DNA of 64,000 nucleotides from Microlunatus soli. Lineage in GTDB: Bacteria; Actinomycetota; Actinomycetes; Propionibacteriales; Propionibacteriaceae. The translations under genes and the position numbers were made by a program. Positions 57,415 through 64,000 of the stretch are shown here, piece by piece. Numbering within the stretch: position 1 is the stretch's first letter; each line of letters opens with the position of its first letter. The DNA lies in assembly GCF_900105385.1 (NCBI RefSeq), contig NZ_LT629772.1, positions 620,001 through 684,000 on the forward strand, in the 5' to 3' direction. The notes beneath the pieces are model-generated. The model ran no database searches and had not been told where the DNA came from. It saw only the letters and a program-made list of their open reading frames with translations.

Positions 57415-57999
57415 TCAGCGACCAGCCTTGCGGATCATCAGGCCGACGGCGATCCAGAACAGCCCGAAGAGGATCGCGAAGATGCCCAGGATGGTGGTCA
57501 GGGCGACCAGGCCGATGCCGGGCTGGACGACGATCACGATGCCGAAGACGACGGCCAGGGCACCGGTGACCACGCCCCAGATCCAGCCGCTGTGCTGACG
57601 CCGACTGCGGATGTTGACCACGATCTCCAGGGCACCGAGGACGATCGCCCAGAAGCCGGCCAGGAAGACCAGAACCAACAGCGTCAGTCCGGGCCAGACC
57701 AGCACCAGGATGCCGAAGATGATGTCGATGACGGCGACCGCCACCCGCAGCCCGACCCCGCCGTAGCCGCGGTGCCGGAGTGCGTCGATCAGGGTGATCA
57801 CACCGTCGACGATCGCGTAGATGCCGACCAGCACCGCGAACGTCACCGCCGTCGACAGCGGCGCCACCAGCGCGATGATGCCGAGGATGATCGCCAGCAC
57901 GCCACGGATCACCGGCCACAGCCAGACCTTGCCGGCGATGGCGTTGAAGGTGCTGCCGATCGGCGTCGCTGCGGGGTCGTCTGCAGGGGGCACAGTCAT
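57415..57999 (-). CDS. DUF308 (HdeD-like) membrane protein, paralogue
   Basis: 194 residues with six TM helices. KVWLWPVIRGVLAIILGIIALVAP, YAIVDGVITLIDALRHRG and FWAIVLGALEIVVNIRSRR match the neighbour at 56728 in layout. ATG 57999 has GGAG 8 nt before it. Probably co-expressed with its paralogue. Confidence 0.87.
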   Translation of the reverse strand: MTVPPADDPAATPIGSTFNAIAGKVWLWPVIRGVLAIILGIIALVAPLSTAVTFAVLVGIYAIVDGVITLIDALRHRGYGGVGLRVAVAVIDIIFGILVLVWPGLTLLVLVFLAGFWAIVLGALEIVVNIRSRRQHSGWIWGVVTGALAVVFGIVIVVQPGIGLVALTTILGIFAILFGLFWIAVGLMIRKAGR

Positions 58000-58124
58000 C
58001 GAATTCGCTCCACTCTCGTGTTTCCACGATGTCACCCGAGTCCGTGAATCCGATCATCCCACCTGCGACACCGGTTCGGCCGGAATTCGAACCGATCGTC
58101 GTCGCCGACCGACGGTCTGTCGGG

Positions 58125-58880
58125 TCAGCAGGATGTCGGAGTCGGCAGCCGTCGCTCGAGGTACGCCTGCGGTGTCACCTTCATGATCGCGGTGAAATCG
58201 CTGATCAGATGTGACTGGTCGTAGTAGCCCGCTTGCAGGGCCTGATCACCCCAGTCCACGCGCCCTCGGCCGACAGCGGCCAGCACCCGACGGACCCGGC
58301 CGATCCGAGCGACCTGCTTCGGCCCGATGCCGGTCTGTTGGACAACGATCCGATGCAATTGGCGACGACTCAACGCCAACCGGTCGGCCACATCGGCGAT
58401 GCTCTGCCGTCGCGGACCGGCGCTCTCCAGTGCGGCGATCGCCTGCACCGCGGTGCGGGCTCGGGTCAGGTCGCGGAAGCTTCGGCGGGCCAGCCGTTCG
58501 GCCACCCGCGACTGCAATGCCGCCGCCGCATCGACGAGGCCGCCGGCCGCCGCTGTGTGCGACGGCTCGTCGGAAGGCGGCTCACCCAGCAGGACGCCGA
58601 CCCCGGGCCGCAGGCGTAGCCGGACAGCTCGCAACGCCGCCTTACCTGCTGCATACTCCGCCTGCCCACGGGGTGGTAGGACGACGGTCCGCCCGTCGGT
58701 CCCCGGTTGCCAGACCCAGACCACCGACGTCCCCACCTCGGGTGGATGCACCTGGACGCGGGGTACGCGTTCGGCTCCCGGCAGTGACGAGCCCGGTCGC
58801 TCCATGATCATGATGTCGACACCGGCAGCCCAATCTCGCAGCTCGGGCACCAGCGACGAACGACCGACCCGGTCTGGCAT
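58125..58880 (-). CDS. AraC-family transcriptional regulator
   Basis: 251 residues. The N-terminal ligand/dimer domain is of the Cys/His-free type; the C-terminal double HTH (IADVADRLALSRRQLHRIVVQQTGIGPKQVARIGRVRRVL, DQALQAGYYDQSHLISDFTAIMKVTPQAYLERR) is clear. Leaderless-type ATG start. Divergent from the NmrA-like gene, which it probably regulates. Confidence 0.93.
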   Translation of the reverse strand: MPDRVGRSSLVPELRDWAAGVDIMIMERPGSSLPGAERVPRVQVHPPEVGTSVVWVWQPGTDGRTVVLPPRGQAEYAAGKAALRAVRLRLRPGVGVLLGEPPSDEPSHTAAAGGLVDAAAALQSRVAERLARRSFRDLTRARTAVQAIAALESAGPRRQSIADVADRLALSRRQLHRIVVQQTGIGPKQVARIGRVRRVLAAVGRGRVDWGDQALQAGYYDQSHLISDFTAIMKVTPQAYLERRLPTPTSC

Positions 58881-58892
58881 CCGTCCAGCGTA
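58881..58892 (-). promoter_or_regulatory. Leaderless promoter of araC-like gene
   Basis: On the minus strand TACGCT (58892-58887), then GGACGG, then ATG (58880-58878). No SD is seen. Confidence 0.55.
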
Positions 58893-58969
58893 GGAGCATC
58901 ACCGCCGGTCGCCGGCATCGCCCCGCGAGGTCGTCCCAATTCTCCTATCCGGGCGGTGGATGTCGACCG

Positions 58970-59860
58970 ATGCTGGTGATCATGATTCTGATCACCGGAG
59001 CCACCGGAACCGTCGGCCATCACGTCCTCGAACTACTCAGCACCGATCCACTCCGTCGGGAACCGCTCCGTGCCATCAGCCGGCAGCCGGACCGGATCTC
59101 GGTCGCCGGAGTGGACGCTGTCGCGGCCGATCTCGACGACCCGCCGACGTTGGCGGCCGCGACCGAGGGCGTCCGCGCAGTCTTCCTGGCCACAGCACCC
59201 GGGCCGACGATTCCGGACCATGATCTTGCCCTGATCACCGCGGCAGTCCGTGCCGGAGTGACCAAGATCGTCAAGCTGTCCGCGATCGGCACCACACCCG
59301 AGTCCGACCAACCGGATCTCGGCAGCCACGCACCCGCGGGCTGGCACGCGCCCGGCGAACGCGCGCTGGCCGGCGCGGACACGCTGCGCTGGGTCAGTCT
59401 TCGTCCGGCGAGCTTCGCCAGCAATGCGCTGTCCTGGGCCGACGACATCCGGGCCGGTCGCCCGGTGATCAACACCACCGGTAACGGTGCGATGCCGGTG
59501 ATCGATCCGGCGGACATCGCCGCCGTCGCGGTCCGGGCGCTGCTCGACGATCGCCTGGACGGCACGGCGCTGACGCTGACCGGACCGGCCCCGATCAGCG
59601 TGCCGGAGCAGGTCGCCGTACTCGCCGACCTGCTCGGCCGGCGCATTCCGGTCACTGATCTGACCTCCGAGGAGAGTCGTCGGCACTACCTGGACCAGGG
59701 CTGGCCGACGGCGGTCGCCGAGGAGATCGTCGGATCCCAGCTCGCGGTTCGCGAGGGTCGGCATGCCCGTCCGACCGCAGCCGTCGCCGAGGTGCTGGGT
59801 CGGCCGGGGGCAGATTTTGCCGGGTGGGCAGCGCGGAACCGGTCGGCGTTCACCGGCTGA
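58970..59860 (+). CDS. NmrA-like/atypical SDR NAD(P)-binding protein
   Basis: 296 residues. The Rossmann loop is GATGTVG in the MILITGATGTVGHHVLELL opening; AVRAGVTKIVKLSAIG and WVSLRPASFASNALSW are typical of the NmrA/quinone reductase-2-like group. No active-site YxxxK is kept. ATG 58970 has GGTGGA 9 nt upstream; ATG 58982 is possible. Probably a target of the divergent AraC protein. Confidence 0.9.
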   Translation: MLVIMILITGATGTVGHHVLELLSTDPLRREPLRAISRQPDRISVAGVDAVAADLDDPPTLAAATEGVRAVFLATAPGPTIPDHDLALITAAVRAGVTKIVKLSAIGTTPESDQPDLGSHAPAGWHAPGERALAGADTLRWVSLRPASFASNALSWADDIRAGRPVINTTGNGAMPVIDPADIAAVAVRALLDDRLDGTALTLTGPAPISVPEQVAVLADLLGRRIPVTDLTSEESRRHYLDQGWPTAVAEEIVGSQLAVREGRHARPTAAVAEVLGRPGADFAGWAARNRSAFTG

Positions 59861-59947
59861 CCTGCGGTCGGTCGGTGGTCAAGGGTGTTCCGGCTGGTCG
59901 CCGAGCGCGAGGATCGCTGCCGAGATCCTCAGGGGCCCGCTGTTCAC

Positions 59948-59968
59948 CTTGAGCGAACCCGACTCAAC
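59948..59968 (+). promoter_or_regulatory. HAIR element (HspR operator) before lon
   Basis: CTTGAGC-GAACCCG-ACTCAAC matches CTTGAGT-N7-ACTCAAG at 12 of 14 defined positions with the correct 7-nt spacer, 38 nt before the lon ATG. In Streptomyces HspR represses lon and dnaK through HAIR sites. Confidence 0.75.
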
Positions 59969-60006
59969 CCTGGAATGGATTTGGGATCGGTGCGGTTGAG
60001 AAGCAC

Positions 60007-62388
60007 ATGACCGACATCCAGAATCTGCCCGTACTGCCGCTCTCCGACTCGGTGGTGCTCCCGGGCATGGTGATCCCCATCGAGCTGGACGAGTCGGAGT
60101 CCCGGGCAGCGGTGGACGCCGCCCAGACCGCTGACGACAAACTGCTGCTGGTTCCCCGGCCGGACGGCGAATACGCCCCGGTCGGCACGATCGCGACCCT
60201 GGTCCAGGTCGGCCGACTGCCCAGTGGCGAGCCGGCCGCCGTGGTCCGCGCTGAAACCCGCGCCACCATCGGCTCCGGTGTGATCGGCCCGGGTGCTGCC
60301 CTGTGGGTGGAGGCACACGCCATCGACGAGGTGAATGCCGACACCGCTCGGGCCACCGAGCTGGTGGCCGAGTACCGGCCGCTGGTCACCTCGATCCTGC
60401 AGCAGCGCAACGCCTGGCAGGTGATCGACTCGATCCAGAAGCTGTCCGACCCGGGCCAGCTCGCCGACACCGCCGGCTGGGCGCCGTACCTGGATCAGGA
60501 ACAGAAGCTGATCCTGCTCGCCGAACCCGACGTCGAGGTACGGCTGGAGAAGCTGATCGAATGGACCAAGAAGCATGTCGCCGAGCAGGAGGTGGCCGAC
60601 CAGATCGCCACCGATGTCCGCGACGGCATGGAGAAGACGCAGCGGGAGTTCCTGCTGCGCCAGCAGCTGGCCGCGATCCGCAAGGAGCTCGGCGAGGACG
60701 AGCCGGACGGTGCCGACGACTACCGGACCCGGGTCGAACAGGCCGAGCTGCCCGACGACGTCCGCAAGGCCGCGCTGACCGAGGTCGGCAAGCTGGAGCG
60801 GACCAGCGAGCAGTCCCCGGAGTCGGGCTGGATCCGGACCTGGCTGGACACTGTGCTGGAGTTGCCGTGGAGTGAACGGACCGAGGACTCCGACGATCTG
60901 ACCCACACCCGGGAGATCTTGGACACCGACCATGCCGGACTCGATGACGTCAAGCAGCGACTGGTGGAGTTCCTTGCCGTTCGGCAGCGGCGCAACCGTC
61001 GCGGGCTGTCGGTGATCGGCGGCCGCGGCTCGGGTGCGGTGCTGTCGCTGGTCGGACCGCCCGGCGTCGGCAAGACGTCGATCGGTGAGTCCGTGGCTCG
61101 CGCGCTGGGTCGCAAGTTCGTCCGGGTCGCCCTGGGCGGTGTCCGGGACGAGGCCGAGATCCGTGGCCACCGGCGGACCTACGTCGGTGCGATGCCCGGT
61201 CGGATCGTGCGTGCGATCACCGAGGCCGGTTCGATGAACCCGGTGATCCTGTTGGACGAGATCGACAAGGTCGGCTCGGACTTCCGTGGCGATCCGGCCT
61301 CCGCCCTGCTGGAGGTGCTGGACCCGTCGCAGAACCACACCTTCCGTGATCACTACCTCGAAGTCGATCTTGATCTGTCCGATGTGTTGTTCCTGGCCAC
61401 CGCCAACGTGATCGACACCATCCCGCAGCCGCTGCTGGACCGGATGGAGGTCGTCGCGCTGGACGGCTACACCGAGGACGAGAAGGTCGCGATCGCTCGC
61501 GATCACCTGGTCCCGGAGCAGATCGCCAAGGCCGGCCTGGAGGACACCGACGTCGTGCTCAGTGATGAGGCCCTCGGCCTGATCGCCAGTGAATACACGA
61601 TGGAAGCCGGCGTCCGGCAGCTGCAACGGGCGATCGCCAAGGTGCTGCGCAAGGTCACCGTGGAGCTGGACAGCGTGGATCGGAAGGCCGCCGATCATGA
61701 TCAGGACGAGTCGGCTCACAACGACGACGCGCCCGACAGCGACCACCAGACCGTACGGGTCACGCCCGACAACCTGAAGGACTACCTGGGTCGCCCACGG
61801 TTCACGCCGGAATCGGCCGAGCGCACCTCGGTGCCGGGGGTCGCGACCGGGCTGGCCGTCACCGGGGCCGGTGGCGACGTGCTCTTCATCGAGGCGACCG
61901 AGATGGAGGGTGAGCCCGGCCTGGTGCTCACCGGTCAGCTCGGCGACGTGATGAAGGAATCGGTGCAGATCGCCTTGTCCTACCTGCGGTCGCGGGATCA
62001 GGCGGGGAAGCTGGCCGATCACCGGATCCACGTGCACGTTCCGGCCGGCGCCGTACCGAAGGACGGCCCGAGCGCCGGTGTCACGATGGTCACCGCGCTG
62101 GCCTCGTTGGCCTCCGGACGACCGGTCAAGTCGTCGGTCGGGATGACCGGTGAGGTCACCCTGCAGGGCAAGGTGCTGCCGATCGGCGGCGTCAAGCAGA
62201 AGCTGCTGGCGGCTCATCGTGCCGGGTTGACCGGTGTGATCATCCCCAAGCGCAACGAGCCGGACCTGGACGACCTGCCGGAGTCGGTGCGGGACAGCCT
62301 GAACATCCACCCGGTCGCCGACGTCGCCGACGTCCTGGCACTGGCACTGGAGGATGCCGAGCCCGCCGCCAGCACCCTCGCCGCATAA
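60007..62388 (+). CDS. lon: ATP-dependent protease Lon
   Basis: A 793-residue soluble AAA+ protease. The N-terminal LON domain (LPVLPLSDSVVLPGMVIPIEL), a coiled region, Walker A GPPGVGKT at 350-357, Walker B VILLDEID, and the protease domain with the Ser-Lys dyad S689 (KDGPSAG) and K732 (GGVKQKLL). ATG 60007 has GAGAAG upstream. A HAIR element upstream predicts heat-shock control by HspR. Family B palindrome follows the stop. Confidence 0.97.
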   Translation: MTDIQNLPVLPLSDSVVLPGMVIPIELDESESRAAVDAAQTADDKLLLVPRPDGEYAPVGTIATLVQVGRLPSGEPAAVVRAETRATIGSGVIGPGAALWVEAHAIDEVNADTARATELVAEYRPLVTSILQQRNAWQVIDSIQKLSDPGQLADTAGWAPYLDQEQKLILLAEPDVEVRLEKLIEWTKKHVAEQEVADQIATDVRDGMEKTQREFLLRQQLAAIRKELGEDEPDGADDYRTRVEQAELPDDVRKAALTEVGKLERTSEQSPESGWIRTWLDTVLELPWSERTEDSDDLTHTREILDTDHAGLDDVKQRLVEFLAVRQRRNRRGLSVIGGRGSGAVLSLVGPPGVGKTSIGESVARALGRKFVRVALGGVRDEAEIRGHRRTYVGAMPGRIVRAITEAGSMNPVILLDEIDKVGSDFRGDPASALLEVLDPSQNHTFRDHYLEVDLDLSDVLFLATANVIDTIPQPLLDRMEVVALDGYTEDEKVAIARDHLVPEQIAKAGLEDTDVVLSDEALGLIASEYTMEAGVRQLQRAIAKVLRKVTVELDSVDRKAADHDQDESAHNDDAPDSDHQTVRVTPDNLKDYLGRPRFTPESAERTSVPGVATGLAVTGAGGDVLFIEATEMEGEPGLVLTGQLGDVMKESVQIALSYLRSRDQAGKLADHRIHVHVPAGAVPKDGPSAGVTMVTALASLASGRPVKSSVGMTGEVTLQGKVLPIGGVKQKLLAAHRAGLTGVIIPKRNEPDLDDLPESVRDSLNIHPVADVADVLALALEDAEPAASTLAA

Positions 62389-62412
62389 CCAAATCCGAGG
62401 CCGCCCCTACCG

Positions 62413-62471
62413 CCGACCCGTCAGTTTCTCCCCGACACGCCGGGCGTGTCGGGGAGAAACTGGCGGGTCGG
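62413..62471. terminator. Palindrome after lon (family B, copy 2)
   Basis: A 29-bp stem around one G (arms 62413-62441 and 62443-62471) with a single U-G pair, 25 nt after the lon stop. The inner 35 nt equal the copy after gdhA, while outer arms differ but still pair. A TTTT follows at 62476, so this copy may terminate lon transcription. Confidence 0.75.
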
Positions 62472-62497
62472 CGGGTTTTGTGGGGCGGGCGGGCTGC

Positions 62498-62509
62498 GAT
62501 CATGAGGGC
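62498..62509 (+). promoter_or_regulatory. Possible leaderless promoter of MaoC gene
   Basis: GATCAT (62498-62503), GAGGGC, ATG at 62510; -10 is weaker than the TAnnnT set, but the 6-nt spacing is the same. Confidence 0.35.
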
Positions 62510-62983
62510 ATGGGAGCGCTGTATTTCGAGGACTTCGCCGTCGGCCAGACCTTCACCACACCGGGCAAGACGATCACCGAGGCCGATGTGGTGAACTTCG
62601 CGGCCTGGACCGGTGACAACAACCAGGTGCACACCGACGCCGAGTTCGCCCGGCAGACCCGCTACGGCCAACGGATCGTGCACGGCATGCTCGGTGCGTC
62701 GCTGTGCCTGGGTCTGATCTCCCGGATCGGTGCCTTCGAGGGCAGCTCGGTCGCGCTGCTGGGCATCGATGGCTGGCGGTTCACCAATCCGGTGTTCATC
62801 GGCGACACGCTGACCTGCACCGTCCAGATCGTCGGCACCCGGTTGACCAGCAAGGGCACGACCGGTGTCGTGCAGCGCGAACTGACGTTGATCAACCAGC
62901 GGGACGAGATCGTGCAACAGGGTCGGATGGACATCCTGATGCTCACCCGCGCCGAAGCCATCCGATCGGTCCCCGGATCATGA
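62510..62983 (+). CDS. MaoC-like hotdog dehydratase
   Basis: A 157-residue protein. The R-hydratase motif AAWTGDNNQVHTDAEFA (D36, H41) and GQRIVHGML are kept, as in enoyl-CoA hydratase 2/MaoC proteins. The substrate acyl-CoA is unknown. It ends exactly where the convergent GH32 gene ends (adjacent stops). Confidence 0.92.
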   Translation: MGALYFEDFAVGQTFTTPGKTITEADVVNFAAWTGDNNQVHTDAEFARQTRYGQRIVHGMLGASLCLGLISRIGAFEGSSVALLGIDGWRFTNPVFIGDTLTCTVQIVGTRLTSKGTTGVVQRELTLINQRDEIVQQGRMDILMLTRAEAIRSVPGS

Positions 62984-64000
62984 TCATCTCGTGGCCAGGG
63001 TGACCGCGTCGACCCGCAGTTCGCCGTCCTGGACGGCGATCGACAGCCGTTGTCCGGGCTGATCGTAGGCACGGGCGTTCAGCGCGACGCCGTCGACGTA
63101 CAGGGTGGCGATGCTGTCGTCGACGACGATCTCCAGCCGATAGCTGCGGCCGGGCTCGACGGTGAACGGGCGTTCCGTACCCCGGTTGTCGTAGCGATAC
63201 CAGGGATAGTTCGGGACCCGGTCGAAGTCGATGCGGCGTTCGCCGGCGCGGACGGTGAAGGCGTACCCATCGGTGCCGGCCCGGTCGCCGAACAGGCCGA
63301 TCGCAAAGCTGCGCAGCGTGCGCGGTATCACCGTCATGCTGACCAGGAACGGTTCGCCGGCGGGCGTCTCCCCCAGCTCGACCGTCTGCCGACCGTCGGC
63401 TGCCGACACCACGATCGGCTCGGTGATCAACTCCGTTGCCGGTGAGAACGCCGCCCGGACCGTTTCGGGGATCCGTACGCCGAGAGACCGGTCGGCACGC
63501 TGATACACCTCGTGCACCACCAGGGTGCCACCCCACTGCCAGGCACCAAGATCATCATCCCCCTCCTTGGTCGCCACCCAGCCGAACAGGTAGCGATGCT
63601 CGCCGTCGGAGGCCGACCGGGCGGCGTAGTAGGCCCGGCCGTCGAAGGCGTCGTCGACCGGTGCACTCCACGGGCCCTGCAGGCTGTCGCTGCTGCGATA
63701 CACGGTCTTGCTGCGGTCGCTGTACTCGGTGGTCAGCAGATACCAGCGATCCCCCATCCGGAACAGGTCCGGCATCTCGTGCATCGTGTAGCGGCCGGGT
63801 GCCCAGAAGTCACCCTGGAACGCCCAGTTCTCCAGATCGGTCGAGGTGAACCACACCGTACGGCCGGTTCGCGCCCGCTTGTCCGCGCCGGTGCGCGCCC
63901 CCAAGATCATCACCCACCGGTCGTTCGGCTCGTCACGAAGCACGAACGGGTCGCGCCAGTCGTCGGGGTCGTAGCCGTCCTGCGGCACGACCAGTTCGCC
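62984..64000 (-). CDS. GH32 glycoside hydrolase (sucrose/levan hydrolase type), 5' end outside window
   Basis: At least 338 residues of the C-terminal part. RDPFV near the window edge is the GH32 RDP motif (transition-state Asp); MHEMPDLF supplies the acid-base Glu of the ECP-type motif, and the C-terminal beta-sandwich is present (SYRLEIVVDDSIATLYVDGVALNAR). The WMNDPNG nucleophile motif must lie beyond the right edge. The frame continues open to base 64000. Sugar: beta-fructoside is likely by family. Confidence 0.88.
   Translation of the reverse strand, partial: GELVVPQDGYDPDDWRDPFVLRDEPNDRWVMILGARTGADKRARTGRTVWFTSTDLENWAFQGDFWAPGRYTMHEMPDLFRMGDRWYLLTTEYSDRSKTVYRSSDSLQGPWSAPVDDAFDGRAYYAARSASDGEHRYLFGWVATKEGDDDLGAWQWGGTLVVHEVYQRADRSLGVRIPETVRAAFSPATELITEPIVVSAADGRQTVELGETPAGEPFLVSMTVIPRTLRSFAIGLFGDRAGTDGYAFTVRAGERRIDFDRVPNYPWYRYDNRGTERPFTVEPGRSYRLEIVVDDSIATLYVDGVALNARAYDQPGQRLSIAVQDGELRVDAVTLATR

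Noticed and set aside
59944-62310. 788-codon minus-strand frame over lon
   Set aside because: It mirrors lon, has no recognisable domains, and would overlap the HAIR region.

Overview
The window is dense, high-GC DNA (about two-thirds G+C by eye) with frequent GTG starts, ATGA stop/start overlaps and SD-less starts. Its gene order is that of a high-GC Gram-positive (Actinomycetota). The zinc-ribbon L28, RNase J, the DUF4081-GNAT next to ispG, DUF4439, YlxR, DUF2993 and several F420/LLM and DUF222-HNH type genes point the same way. A Propionibacteriaceae (Microlunatus-like) chromosome is my best guess; the genus is inference from style, not from a search.

Layout. Read from right to left on the minus strand, a housekeeping backbone runs through the window: dxr, rip (site-2 protease), ispG, DUF4081-GNAT, proS, rimP, nusA, ylxR, infB, rbfA, truB, ribF, rpsO, pnp, M16 protease, dapB, rnj. 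This is the order known from mycobacteria and relatives. Into it are set islands of accessory genes, many on the plus strand: (i) 8.37-13.64 kb: ArsR plus a broken MFS pump, an SDR, a winged-helix regulator with an intact MFS pump, a membrane protein and a frameshifted VOC gene; (ii) 18.1-24.4 kb: LLM oxidoreductase, GNAT, PfkB sugar kinase, ChrB-like regulator with MFS, DUF2127 and a NamZ-type muramidase; (iii) 30.8-34.9 kb: gdhA, a phosphotransferase, a small orphan and a Bcr/CflA pump, which separate nusA from ylxR; (iv) 40.0-48.9 kb: a RelA/SpoT-S1 fusion, GNAT, DUF222-HNH, and a sulfatase/MHS transporter/LysR module. The left edge holds an ABC exporter pair and rpmB. The right end holds PHP phosphatase, sugar-phosphate isomerase, a cation-efflux protein, two DUF308 membrane proteins, an AraC/NmrA pair, lon, a MaoC dehydratase and a GH32 hydrolase cut by the window edge.

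Regulation and repeats. Seven genes have a TAnnnT hexamer exactly 6 nt before the start codon, the architecture of leaderless mRNAs. There is a perfect Crp-type half-site pair between rnj and a GNAT gene, a second near-perfect one at 33.37 kb, a HAIR (HspR) element before lon, a 20-bp palindrome over the chrB-like promoter, and hairpins flanking pnp. Three families of dispersed repeats occur: a 58-bp near-perfect palindrome (two copies), a 55-59 bp palindrome after gdhA and lon whose outer arms differ between copies but still pair, and a short TCGACAAGCTCAGGGACC-like repeat (two clusters). No tRNA, rRNA, CRISPR array, prophage or insertion sequence was recognised. I did not find a clearly new defence or biosynthetic system; the most unusual items are the structured palindromes, the RelA-S1 fusion, and the decayed ArsR-MFS copy lying beside an intact regulator-MFS pair.
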